A program made the position numbers and the translations under genes. Under the pieces are notes generated by a model. The model worked only from the letters and a program-made list of their open reading frames with translations. It was not told the DNA's origin and did no database searches. A DNA stretch of 64,000 nucleotides from Candidatus Siliceabacter maunaloa (GTDB lineage Bacteria > Actinomycetota > Thermoleophilia > Solirubrobacterales > Solirubrobacteraceae): positions 62,001-126,000 of the forward strand of contig JANDLV010000004.1 of assembly GCA_024330185.1 (NCBI GenBank). The letters run 5' to 3'. How positions within the stretch are numbered: the stretch's first letter is position 1; the number at the start of each line of letters is the position of its first letter. Shown here one piece after another: positions 1 through 10,300 of this stretch.

Positions 1-1770
1 CCCCAGCTCCCCCCGGAGGCGCGCGAGCGCGTGCACGCCTTCCTGACCCTGCACCGCTCCGCCGCCGCGGCGCTGGACACGGCGCGCCCCGACCTCTTCG
101 TGCACCGCCTGATCGAGCGCCTCGGCCTGCGCCGCCAGCAGCTTTTCGCCGCCCAGGCCGACGTCGTGGAAAGCCTGGTCAACCTGGCCCGCTTGGCGGA
201 GCTTGCTGCCGCCCACGTTCGCCGCGCACCGCAGGCCGGCGCACGCGACTTCGCCCGCCACCTGGCCATGGTCAGCGACGCGGGGGTGGGCGAGGACGAG
301 GCCGAGGCCGACCACGCCCCGCAGGGGGTGCGCGTCGTCGGCATGGAGGCCGCCGGCGGCCTCGAGCTCGACCACGTGTTCGTCCTCGGGCTGCACGCGG
401 CGCTCATGCCCGGAGCCAGCGGTGCGCCCGCGAACGCCATCCCCGACGCGCTGCTGCCCGCGGGCCTGCCTGCCGACGTGGAGGACACGCAGGTCGCGCG
501 GATGCGCCGGGTGGCGTACGTCGGGCTGACGCGGGCGCGGGAGGGGGCCGTGCTGGCCTACGTCTCGTCCTCCGAGCAGGGGGCCGTGCAGCTGCCGTCG
601 CCCTTCGCCGAGGAGGCGCGCGGCGCGCTGGGCCTGGGGTGGGAGGCCCACGCGGAAGGGCTCTTCGGGCCCGCCGAGACGCTGCACGCCACCTACACGC
701 AGCTTCGCGACGAGTTGCTGGGCGACGTGGGGCGCGTGGGCAAGGCTTTGGGCGAGCTGCGCCTGGACACCGACCTGGATCTGGGCCACGCGGTTGTGCG
801 CTTCCTCGAGCTGGTGAAGGTCGGCGCTCTGCTCGAGCGCCCCGCCGACCAGCCGCTGGGCGACGCGCTGGCCGCGGTCAACGCACGGCTGGGCAGCGAG
901 GTGACCGCCCAGCAGCGTGAGGTGCTGCTCAGCTCCGAGCTCGACGAGGTGCTGCTGGGCGCCGAGGCCGACGGCCGCGCGCGGGCGGCCGGCGCCGCCG
1001 CGCGCAGCGAGCCGTCACTGGAGGCCTTCCTCCCGCGCCGGGGGGAGGGGCTCGCGCTCTCGGCCTCCGATATCGAGACCTACCGCACGTGCCCGCTGAA
1101 GTACAAGTTCGCGCGGGTCTTTCGCATCCCCCGGGAGCCCACGCTCAACCAGCGCTTCGGGATCGTGGTCCACCAGGTGCTGGAGCGCTACCACCAGATG
1201 TCGTCCCCACCCACCCCGGGCACGCTCGACGAGTTGCTCGGGCTGCTGGCCGGGGGCTGGCGGCGTGGCGGCTTCGGCGACAGCGAGCAGGAGCGCCAGC
1301 TACGGGGGAAGGCCGAGGCGGCGCTGGGCCGCTACCACGCACGCCTGGCGACCGAGCCCGTCGAGCCGGTCTGGTTCGAGCGCTCCTTCTCCTTTCGCAT
1401 GGGCCCCCACACCCTACGCGGCCGGGTGGACCGCGTCGACCGCCTGCCCGACGGCGACCACGAGCTCATCGACTACAAGACCGGCCGGCCACGGACCGCC
1501 GCCGCGCTGCGCGACGACGTCCAGCTCTCGCTCTACGCCGTCGCCGCCCGCGAGGCCTGGGGCCTGGAGGCCGCGCAGCAGGCCTACCTCTACGTCCTGG
1601 ACGACGAGAAGGTCCGCGTCCCCCGCGAGGAGATCGACCCCGCCGCGATCACCGAGACCGTCATGTCGGTCGCCGAGGGCATCCAGGCCCAGGGCTTCGA
1701 GCCCACGCCCTCCCGGGCCGCCTGCTCCATGTGCGACTACGCCATCGCGTGCCCGGCGGCGGAGCGGTAG
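1..1770 (+). CDS. ATP-dependent helicase/nuclease, C-terminal part (UvrD-like helicase fused to RecB/AddB-type nuclease), 5' truncated
   Basis: The reading frame is open from base 1, so the start and the Walker A half of the protein lie outside the window. The visible part begins in helicase domain 2. 'VRVVGMEAAGGLELDHVFVL' and 'RRVAYVGLTRARE' correspond to the late UvrD-type motifs (V and VI, with the motif VI arginine). After a helical linker comes a PD-(D/E)XK nuclease: 'LSASDIETYRTCPLKYKF', 'FGIVVHQVLERYH', the catalytic 'DRVDRL..' and 'ELIDYKTGRP' (D..DYK). The C-terminus 'CSMCDYAIAC', together with the Cys of 'RTCPLKY', gives the four-cysteine pattern that binds an iron-sulfur cluster in AddB-type nucleases. 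Known members resect or repair double-strand breaks. Family assignment is firm; which named actinobacterial enzyme it corresponds to (AdnA/B-like or another) is not decided here. Confidence 0.9.
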   Translation, partial: PQLPPEARERVHAFLTLHRSAAAALDTARPDLFVHRLIERLGLRRQQLFAAQADVVESLVNLARLAELAAAHVRRAPQAGARDFARHLAMVSDAGVGEDEAEADHAPQGVRVVGMEAAGGLELDHVFVLGLHAALMPGASGAPANAIPDALLPAGLPADVEDTQVARMRRVAYVGLTRAREGAVLAYVSSSEQGAVQLPSPFAEEARGALGLGWEAHAEGLFGPAETLHATYTQLRDELLGDVGRVGKALGELRLDTDLDLGHAVVRFLELVKVGALLERPADQPLGDALAAVNARLGSEVTAQQREVLLSSELDEVLLGAEADGRARAAGAAARSEPSLEAFLPRRGEGLALSASDIETYRTCPLKYKFARVFRIPREPTLNQRFGIVVHQVLERYHQMSSPPTPGTLDELLGLLAGGWRRGGFGDSEQERQLRGKAEAALGRYHARLATEPVEPVWFERSFSFRMGPHTLRGRVDRVDRLPDGDHELIDYKTGRPRTAAALRDDVQLSLYAVAAREAWGLEAAQQAYLYVLDDEKVRVPREEIDPAAITETVMSVAEGIQAQGFEPTPSRAACSMCDYAIACPAAER

Positions 1771-1786
1771 GGCTCGCCGTCCGGGG

Positions 1787-1792
1787 TACGCT
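1787..1792 (+). promoter_or_regulatory. Candidate -10 box (TACGCT) for a leaderless Uma2 transcript
   Basis: A TAnnnT hexamer lies 6 bases before the ATG of the Uma2 gene, and there is no purine-rich ribosome-binding site between them. This spacing would put the transcription start on or next to the start codon. No clear -35 element is visible. Confidence 0.35.
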
Positions 1793-1798
1793 TCTCGC

Positions 1799-2353
1799 AT
1801 GTCGCTCGAGACTGCGGCGGGGCGTCACATGACCGCGGAGCAACTGCTCGGTCTTCGTATCGAGGGCAAGAAGCACGAGCTGATCGATGGCATCGTGGTC
1901 GAGATGGAGCCACCGGGCACCGAACACGGGATCGTTCAGCTCGAGATCGCGGCCTCGCTGCGCGAGTACGTTCGCGGCGCAAGCCTCGGTATCACCCTCG
2001 TCGAGGTCGGCTTCCTGCTGCGCAGCGACCCCGACTGGGTCATGGCGCCCGACGTGGGCTTCGTCGCCGATCCGCGCGCCGCCGAGGTCGGCCGCACGCG
2101 GAAGTACTGGCCGGGCCCGCCCGACCTCGCGGTCGAGGTCGTGTCGCCCGACGATCGCTGGACCGAGGTGGAGGCCAAGGCGCTGCTGTGGCTGGAGGCC
2201 GGAACGCTCGTGGTGATGGTCGTCGACCCCCCACTGCGCACCGCGACCGTCTACCGGCCCGGATCGATCGCCCGGCACGTCACAGGGGACCGCGTCGACC
2301 TGGCCGACGTGGTCACCGGCTGGACGCCGGCGCTGGACGATCTGCTGGGCTGA
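1799..2353 (+). CDS. Uma2 family (DUF820) restriction-endonuclease-like protein
   Basis: A 184-residue protein of the Uma2 family, which has a PD-(D/E)XK endonuclease fold. Typical landmarks are 'KKHELIDGIVVEM' near the N-terminus, 'VMAPDVGFV' in the middle, 'DLAVEVVSPDDRW' carrying the E-x-x-S-P signature, and 'EVEAKALLWLEAGTLVVMVV' with the following Lys/Glu helix. The length is usual for the family. The ATG at 1799 is chosen because the conserved N-terminus starts there and an upstream extension would run into the helicase gene. The family is abundant in cyanobacteria and actinobacteria; substrates are mostly unknown, so DNA cleavage is a fold-based inference. It sits 28 bases after the helicase gene but may have its own promoter. 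Confidence 0.85.
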   Translation: MSLETAAGRHMTAEQLLGLRIEGKKHELIDGIVVEMEPPGTEHGIVQLEIAASLREYVRGASLGITLVEVGFLLRSDPDWVMAPDVGFVADPRAAEVGRTRKYWPGPPDLAVEVVSPDDRWTEVEAKALLWLEAGTLVVMVVDPPLRTATVYRPGSIARHVTGDRVDLADVVTGWTPALDDLLG

Positions 2354-2415
2354 TCGAGCTCGCACCCCAGGCGTCGACGTGAGGCTCGCCGCCGTCGCGA
2401 GCACTGGACGATGCG

Positions 2416-3213
2416 CTACCCGAGCGACTCCTCGAGCCGCCTGCGCTCGTCCTCGAGGGTGGCGCGGGCCTGCTCGACGCCGTCGATGCGCATCACGTAG
2501 GAGCGCACGGCGGCGCTCTCGAGCAGACCGTCGCCCTCGTCGTTGGAGCCCAGCTCGCGGAAGCGCAGGAGGCGCTGCGCGATCGCCGCGGCGTCCTGGT
2601 CGCCGATCGCCCCGCGCAGGCCGCGGGCGGCCTGGCCCGCGGCGTCGAGGCGCTGCACCTGGGTGTCGTGGGTGGGCTCGAGGACGGGCGGGGGCTCGAG
2701 GTCGTCGAGGTCGTCGACGATCCGGTCCAGCGCGTCGGCGTAGCGACTCAACGCACGCTGCTGGCGCTGCGGCCTCGCGTCGCCCTCCAGGCGGTCGCCG
2801 AGGCGCTCGCCGGCGGGCTCGAGCGGCTCGAGGGCGTCCTGCGCGGCGGGCAGGTAGACGGCCAGGTCGGCGGTCTCGGTGGCCAGTCGCCCGTTGGCGT
2901 CGAAGAAGGTCAGCAGCGCCTCGCGCAGGCCGCCGACCTCGGGCGGCGCGTCGAGGGCGGCCAGCTCGCCGCGGGCGAAGAGGATGTCGTCGCGGGCCTC
3001 CCCGAGCTGCTCGACGGCCAAACGGCCGTCGATGCGCCCGTCGCGGAAGGCGGCGTAGGCCTGGTTGGCCGCGGCGAAGTCGTCAGCCGCGTCGCGCAGG
3101 ACGTCGTTGGAGCGCTCGACGTAGCCCTCCGCGCGGTCGCGTGAGTCCTCGCCGCAGGCGGCGAGCGCGAGCGCCGCGAGCAGCGGCGCGAGGACGGCGA
3201 GCCTGCGCCCCAC
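2416..3213 (-). CDS. Lipoprotein of unknown function, helical, Asp/Glu/Ala-rich
   Basis: A 265-residue protein with a clear lipoprotein signal: 'MGRRLAVLAPLLAALALAAC' has an arginine n-region, a hydrophobic core and a lipobox ending in Cys20. The mature part is rich in Ala, Leu, Arg, Asp and Glu with heptad-like stretches, suggesting a mostly helical, possibly coiled-coil domain anchored outside the membrane. I recognise no catalytic motif. The start is GTG. The gene lies downstream of the giant-protein unit on the same strand but is separated from it by a strong hairpin, so it is probably transcribed separately. Confidence 0.75.
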   Translation of the reverse strand: MGRRLAVLAPLLAALALAACGEDSRDRAEGYVERSNDVLRDAADDFAAANQAYAAFRDGRIDGRLAVEQLGEARDDILFARGELAALDAPPEVGGLREALLTFFDANGRLATETADLAVYLPAAQDALEPLEPAGERLGDRLEGDARPQRQQRALSRYADALDRIVDDLDDLEPPPVLEPTHDTQVQRLDAAGQAARGLRGAIGDQDAAAIAQRLLRFRELGSNDEGDGLLESAAVRSYVMRIDGVEQARATLEDERRRLEESLG

Positions 3214-3226
3214 GGCGCTGATGGTA

Positions 3227-3266
3227 GGACCCGGCGCCCGTTGGGGATCGGGCGGGCACCGGGTCC
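3227..3266 (-). terminator. Hairpin terminator after the giant-protein/collagen-like operon
   Basis: Bases 3227-3240 pair with 3253-3266: GGACCCGG with CCGGGTCC and GCCCG with CGGGC, with one C/A mismatch between the two blocks and a 12-base loop. It starts about 25 bases past the stop codon of the collagen-like gene and has no T-run, as is common in high-GC actinobacteria. It would end the giant operon before the lipoprotein gene. Confidence 0.65.
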
Positions 3267-3290
3267 TGTCGGGGGATGTCGTTCGGAGGC

Positions 3291-4394
3291 CTAGCCGGCC
3301 GGGGTGATCTCGGTGACGATGACGTTGGCCGTGCCGGACCCCTGGTCGTCGGGCTCCTGGGTGCCCGTGGCGTCGGCCGTGAGGATCACGCCGCGAACGT
3401 CGAGGTCGGCGCCGGTGGGCCCAACCTCGATGACCACGGCGGTGCCTGCCTGCGCGGGGATGTCGCTGGGCGGGATGTCGGCGGTGAACAGGCTTCCCGC
3501 GACCGCGTTGTCGAGGAAGATGCTGGCCGCCCCGTACTCGGCCACCGGGGTGGCACCGTCAGGCGTCTCGTCCGATGCCTGGAAGGTCACCTGCACGACG
3601 TAGGTGCCCGGCTCCAGCTCGACCGGAGCGGGACCGATGAGCGGATCGCCGTCGTCCGTTGCATCGGGCGCGCCTGACGCCAGCGAGCGGCCCGAGAGCA
3701 TCACCGACGGAGTGGCTGTGGAGGGGTTGGCCGTCAACTGCGCACCCGGCGTCCCCTGAACCCCCGTCGGCCCCTGCGGACCCAGCGGACCCAGCGGGCC
3801 CTGCTCACCCTGCTGGCCCTGCGGGCCGCGGTCGCCCTGCGGACCCTGCGGGCCCGTCGCGCCGGGCTGGGCCCCCGCGCGCTGGACGGCCGCGCCGATG
3901 ATCTGCTCGGCGTCGAGGTCGTCGAGGCGGTCGGCGTTGAGGCCTGTGGCCACACCGAGCGCGTTGGTGGTGAACGGCTTGGCCGACGGGTTGGGGGTGT
4001 CGTCGTCACCGGCCTGGATCGTGCCGCCCAGCGGGCCGCCGAAGGCGAACTCGAAGGCAAGGCCATCGGCCAGGTTGGTGGAGCGCATGCAGGGCTCGTT
4101 GCCCGCGTCGGTCCCGCCCCCGCCCGAGCGGCAGCCGTAGATGGCGCCGCCGCCGTTGTCGGACTTGTTGGACTGCCGCGTGCCGTAGCCGTCGGTGTCG
4201 GCGATGATCTGCGTCTCGCGCGTCAGGTCGTTGCCCGCGCCGCCGGCCGGGTTGCGGGCGCCGCCGCGCAGGGCGTCGCCTTCACCCGCCGCCATCGCGC
4301 CGGTGCTCATCAGGACCAGTACCGCTGTGGCCCCTGCCAGCCAGCGCAGCTTCCAGCCGCGCTCCCTACGTGCCTCATGTCCCACTTTGTCCAT
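3291..4394 (-). CDS. Exported collagen-like protein with C-terminal beta domain
   Basis: A 367-residue protein. The ATG at 4394 is preceded by GGAGG at good spacing, which favours it over an upstream in-frame start. A basic n-region and hydrophobic stretch ('WLAGATAVLVLMSTGAMAAG', about residues 17-36) form a signal peptide or anchor. The middle part has the motif 'CRSGGGGTDAGNEPC', which may form a disulfide loop. Around residues 175-217 there are 14 uninterrupted Gly-X-Y triplets (GPQ, GDR, GEQ, GPT and so on), a collagen-like triple-helix segment. The rest looks like a beta-sandwich domain such as caps bacterial collagens. The first 20 bases overlap the 3' end of the giant gene, so the two are probably translationally coupled. 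Role is inferred to be at the cell surface. Confidence 0.85.
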   Translation of the reverse strand: MDKVGHEARRERGWKLRWLAGATAVLVLMSTGAMAAGEGDALRGGARNPAGGAGNDLTRETQIIADTDGYGTRQSNKSDNGGGAIYGCRSGGGGTDAGNEPCMRSTNLADGLAFEFAFGGPLGGTIQAGDDDTPNPSAKPFTTNALGVATGLNADRLDDLDAEQIIGAAVQRAGAQPGATGPQGPQGDRGPQGQQGEQGPLGPLGPQGPTGVQGTPGAQLTANPSTATPSVMLSGRSLASGAPDATDDGDPLIGPAPVELEPGTYVVQVTFQASDETPDGATPVAEYGAASIFLDNAVAGSLFTADIPPSDIPAQAGTAVVIEVGPTGADLDVRGVILTADATGTQEPDDQGSGTANVIVTEITPAG

Positions 4395-7300
4395 CCCCCT
4401 CCGTGTTGGTGATTGTCGAACGGCGCGCGGGCGTGGCCTCGGCGCCATAGAAGATCGTGTCCTCGCCCGGGGTCCGCGCCGGCAGCGGCGGACGGCCGAA
4501 GCGGGCGAGCTCGCCCCCGGCGATCACGCCGCCGGCGTTGTCGAAGACGGTGTCCGAGCCGCTGCCTCCTTCGATCTCGTCGCGGCCGTCGCCGGGGGCA
4601 TCGAACGGCGCGACGATCACGAGGTCCCCGCCGGGGACGAAGGTCCTCCCGACCTCGCGGCCGTCGCGCAGCGTCCCGTCGCCCTGGATGACGTCGTCGC
4701 CCAACCCGCCGAGGATCAGGTCGTCGCCCGCGCCACCCGCGAGCCGATCGTTGTCGTAGGTCGCCGCGCCCAGCCAGGGCGTGTCGAACGGGACCACCTG
4801 GCGCACCAGGGCGCCGGGGATCCCGCCCGCGAGGAGCTCCGAGGCGCCGCCCATGAGGCTGCCCAGCGCGAGGATCGAGCCGTTGTCGCCGATGACCGCG
4901 TCGCTTCCGCCGCCCGCGTCGATGACGTCGCCGCCGTCGGCGCCGCCGGAGACGTTGTGGCCGCCGACGATGTCGTCCGGCCCGTCGCCCGTGAAGATGC
5001 GGTCTGCCCCCTGGCCGCCCAGCACGATGTTGCGCCCGTGCCCGGCGTCGACGACGTCGTTGCCGCCCTGGTGGAAGCCCTGGGTGAACGCCGAGGTGAA
5101 GGTGAAGGGCACGGGGCGCGAGGGCACGCGCGGGCGCAGCGGGATCTGGCCGATGATCTGCCCGAAGTCGCCGAAGACCAGGTCGTCGCCGAACCCGGTG
5201 GTGACGGCGTCGCCGCCCGCGCCGCCGATGACGTAGTTGCTGCCGGGGCCGACCGCGCTGATCCTGTCGGGGCCGCCCAGGGTCGGGTCGAGGGGCACGA
5301 TCGCGCGGATGGACAGCGGCCGGCCGGGCCCGGGCTCGTAGGCCACCTGGCCGTGATCGCCGAAGACGATGTTGTCACCGGCGCTCGCGTCGATGATGTC
5401 GCCGGCGGCGCCGCCGAGCAGGACGTCGTGGCCGACGCCCGCGAGGATGAGATCGCCGCCGCCGTGGCCGGCGGCGACGGTCTCGACGAGCTCCAGCGAC
5501 CCGCCCGGGGCCCACACGATGCGCCCGCTGTCGCCGATCGCGATGTTGTCCCCGTCGCCCGCCCGGATCGCGTCCGCGCCGACGCCGCCGATGATCAGGT
5601 CGTCCCCGCCGCCGGTGGTGACGGTGTCGTCGCCGCCCGCGCCGCGGGTGTCGGCGCCGGTGTTCGTGCTGCGCGCCTCGCGCAGGTGTCCGCCCAGCCA
5701 GGTGACGACGCCGTTGTCGCCCAGCACCAGGTTGCGGCCCCAGCCCGCGTCGATGACGTCGCTGCCCGCGCCGCCGAGGATCACGTCCGCCCCGCTGTTG
5801 GTGGTGATGGTGTCCTCGCCCCCGAGCTCGCCGGCCAGGGTCGCGACCCGCTCGAGCAGGCCGCCGGCGCCGATGATGACCTCGCCGCTGTCGCCGACGG
5901 CGACGTTGTCGCCGGTGCCGGCGTCGATCTCGTCGGCGCCGATGCCGCCGAGGACGATGTCGCGGCCCGAGCCCGAGCGGATCCGGTCGGCGCCGCCGGA
6001 GGCGGCACGGTCGGCGCCCGTGTCGGTGCTGAGCACCGAGCGCACGGCGCCGTCGGTGAGGCGGACGACGCCCTCGTCGCCGAGGACCACGTTCTGGCCG
6101 ATGCCGGCGTCGATGACGTCGCCGGCGGCGCCGCCCAGGACGACGTCCCAGCCGTCACCGGTCACGATGGTGTCGGCGCCACCGCGGCCGGGCGCGATGG
6201 TCACCACGAGGCTGGGCAGCTCGCTCGCGTCCGCCACCACGCGGCCGCTGTCGCCAAGGACGACGTTGTCACCGTCACCCGCGCCGACGGTGTCCGCGCC
6301 GAGGCCGCCGACGATCACGTCGCGGCCGGAGCCCGTGGTGATCAGGTCGTCGCCGCCGGAGGCGCCGGCGTCCGCGCCGGTGCTCGTGGACAGCACCTCG
6401 CGCACCCAGGTGGTGGCGAAGGTGACCGCTCCCTCGTCGCCGAGGACGACGTTGTCGCCGTTGCCGGCACGGATGACGTCGGCACCCGCGCCGCCGAGGA
6501 CGACGTCGCGCCCGCCGTCTGCGGTGATGACGTCGCCGTCGCCCATGTCCGGGGCCAGCGTGGTCACGAGCTCGAGGAGGCCCGTGTCGCCCAGGGAGAT
6601 GAGCCCGCTGTCGCCGAGGAGCACGTTGGCGCCCGCGCCGGCGTTGACGACGTCGGCGCCCAGGCCGCCGATGATCAGGTCGTCGCCGCCCGCTGTCGTG
6701 ATGGCGTCGCCCGCTCCGGCTCCAGACGCGTCGGCGCCGGTGTTGGTGCTCATGACATCACGCACGATCCCGCCGACCAGGCGCACGACCCCGTCATCGC
6801 CGAGGATCACGTTGCGCCCGCCGCCGGCCTGGATCGCGTCGCGGCCCGCGCCACCGATGACCAGATCGTCGTCGGCGCCCGCGCTGATGGTGTCGTGAGT
6901 GCCGTACAGCGGCGCGAGCACGTGGACCAGCTCGAGCAGGCCGGTGGGGCCGAAGACGACGGCGCCGGCGTCGCCGAGGATCACGTTGTCGCCCGCGCCG
7001 GCGTTGATGGTGTCGGCGCCCATGCCGCCGATGAGGACATCGTCGCCCGCCCCGGTGATGACGGTGTCCGAGCCGCCGGAGACCGGCTGGTCGGCGCCCG
7101 TGTGCGTGGAGAGCACCTCGAGCAGCATCCCGACCGCGTAGCGCGTGCGCCCGTGATCGCCGAGCACCACGTTGTCGCCCGCGCCGGCGTCGATCGCGTC
7201 GTCGCCCTCGCCGCCCATCACGACGTCGGCGCCGCTGCCGGAGAAGATCACGTCGTCGTGGCCCCGCCCGTGGGCGATGGCCTCGACCACGGCGACGGCG

Positions 7301-10300
7301 CCCGTGTCGGCGAGCACGACGCGCCCGTGGTCGCCGAAGACCACGTTGGCGCCGCTGCCCGCGTCGATGGCGTCGCGCGCGGCTCCGCCGAAGACCAGGT
7401 CGTCATCGGCGCCGGCGCGGATGACGTCGGCGAGCGGACCGCCCTGCGTGGGCGCCACCGTGGTCAGCACCTCCGGGATGAGGAAGGAGCTGTCGCCGGT
7501 GAGGCGCACGCCGGTGACGGGGTGGCGCAGATCGGCGGGCCGCGGCGCGCCGCCCAGCACCACGTCGAAGCCCTCGCTCATCCGCGACGGGCGCAGGTGG
7601 TAGACGCGGCCGTCGTCGCCGAAGAGCACGTTGGGACCGAGGCCGCCGACGATCGTGTCGCTGCCCGCGTTGCCGAAGACCAGCAACGCCAGGCGGGTGC
7701 CGCGCAGGCCCCGCGAGGCGGCGTCGATGCGATCGTCGCCGTCCTCGCCGTGCACGACCAGCATGCGGGCCGGACCGTCGGCCACGCCGATGCGCACCAC
7801 GTCGTCGCCGCCGCCCGCGTACAACGTGGTGATCGTGCTGGCGAACAGGGCCGGCGTGCGGTCGCCGGCCAGGACGCTGCGGATGGTGAAGGCGTTGCCG
7901 CCGGTGCCGCCGTAGACGGTGATGCCGCGCCCGAACAGCCCGTAGTCGCCCTGTCGGGTCCACCAGCCCTGGCCGCCCAGGTCGCCGCCCGTGGCCGCGT
8001 AGTGGATCTCGCCCTCGGCCAGGCCGGTGATGGAGCGGTCGGTGATGACCACATTCGGGTCGGCGTCGGGGTCGTTGCGGTCGCTGACGGCCAGCGTGTT
8101 GCTGCCGGCGCCGGCGTCGATGAGCAGCTCGCCCTCGACGAGGTCCAGCGAGCCGCGGAAGACGAGGTCGTCGACCACGACGGTGCCGTGCAGGATCAGG
8201 CCGTGCAGCGTGTCCAGGTCGCGATCGGCGATGGCCTGGGGCAACAAGCCCAGGTCGGCGGAGTCCGAGACGTAGACGAGGTCGTCGCCCGGCCCGGTGG
8301 TCAGCGTCGTTCGCGGCAGCGTCCCGCGGACGTTGAAGCGGTCGTCGCCCGAGCCCAGGCCGATGTCGAGGTGCTCGAGGCCGTAGTAGTTGATGCCGTC
8401 GACGCGCAGGAGGTCGGTGGCGGTGGTGCCCTCAGCGGTCGCGCCGAGCAGCGGGCCGGCGGCGCCGGCGACCTCGCCGCGCAAGCCGATGAGCAGGTCG
8501 CCGCCGAGCTTCCAGACGAAGACGCTCTGGGCGCAGCGGCTGGCGCCCTCCAGGCCACAGGTGTCGGCGCCGGGGAAGAGCAGGGTCTGAAGCGCGGCCT
8601 GGATCTCAGCTGCGCTCGCGCCCGCCGGAAGGGCGACCGAGCCGATGCCCGCGAGCGTGATGGTGAACTCGTCAGCGCCTTGGCCCAGAGTGATCGAGTA
8701 GATCCGGTCGGCACCCGCGGCGGCGGCCATGTCCAGGCCGGTCAGCGTGGTCTGGGTCAGCGTGCCGAGGTTGTCGTCGGTGTCGCCGGCGTCGTCGACG
8801 CGGACGGTGTCGGTGCCCGCGCCGCCGTCGATGGCCAGCAGGGCCAGGATCGCGTCGACCGTGCCGGCCCCGGTGTCCGGCGCCAGGGTGCCGACGGTGA
8901 CCTCGTCGTCGCCGGCGTCGCCCTCGATCAGAGTGGGGCCGGAGAGGGTCACGACCTCGAAGTCGTCGGCGCCCGCGCCGCCGGTGATTCGCGTGGTGCC
9001 CGCGTGGGTGGTCTCGACGCGCAGGCGATCATCCCCATGGCCCAGGTGCACCGCGAGGTCCTCGAAGCTGGCGTAGGTGATGCCCTCGGGGCCCATGCGC
9101 AGACCGGTCAGGGTGGTCGACGTCAGCACCCCGGTCTCGTCGACGAGGCTGTCGCCGTTGAACACGTTGAGGGTGTCGACCTGGAGGTCCTCGACGATCT
9201 GGAAGGCGGGATCGTCGGGGATCGGCAGCGGGCCCGCGGTCTCGTTGGGCAGCAGCACGGGGTCGGGGATCTCGCGCTCCTCGCCGGCCTCCTCGTCGAT
9301 GCCGCCGTCGATGTACAGCGGACCCTGGATGGCGTTGGTGCGCTGCAGCCCGCCGGCGAAGGCCTGGACGGCGCTGCCGTCGACGTAGCCGTCGTCGATG
9401 GCCATGACGTAGACCGGCTGCGCCACGTCCCAGTCCTCGGGGGTGAAGGTGAGGGTGACCGTCTCGGCCCAGGTCACGCCGTCCAGGGAGAGCAGGACCT
9501 GGACGTCCTCGCGGGCCGGCTCGCCGGGCTGCCGGGTCGGGGTGGGCAGCGCCTGGGCGACCACGGTGACGTCCGTCGTCGGCGCCTCGTTGAGCACCGC
9601 CGTGTAGCTGTCGGTCGCGCCGCCCTCGATCACGCGGGTGGAGCCGTCGCTCTGGGTGATGACCACGCCCGGCGCGTCCCCGCCGATCGGCGGGACCGCC
9701 GGCAGGATCGGGTCGGCGAGCTCGTCGTCGAGCACCCGCACCGCGACGTTGGGGAGCACCAGGCCGTCGTACTCGCCGCCCGGCGACACCACGAGGTGGC
9801 GCAGCGCGACGACACGCTCGCCCTCGGCGGCCTGGTCGTCCTCGGCGCGCACCCAGATCGTCTGCGGCTCGTCCCACTCGCCGGGGTCGGTGGCGAACAC
9901 GAGGGTGACCGAGCGCGTGAAGGTGACCCCGTCCGTGGAGACCAGGACGGAGCGCGCGCCGCGCTGCGCCTCGGCGGGGGTCCGCTGCGGGGCGGCGACG
10001 GTGACCCGGACCTCGGTGGTGGGCGCCCGGGTCAGCGTGACCGTGTAGGCGTCGGTGGTCTCGCCGGCCTCGCCCACCATGGTGTCGCCGCCGGACTGCG
10101 TCAGCACGACGGCCGGCTCGTCGTCGTCGGCGACGTCCGCGGCGACGCCGTCGACGGCCAGGCCGTCCCAGCGCGGATCGGCGCTCTCGACGCCGTGGGC
10201 GATCAGGCCGCTGTGCCCGCGCAGGTCGTCGGAGACCACGGGCGAGGCGTCGCCCGCCACGTTGACGGTGTCGCTGCCCAGGCCGCCGAAGACGCGGGTC

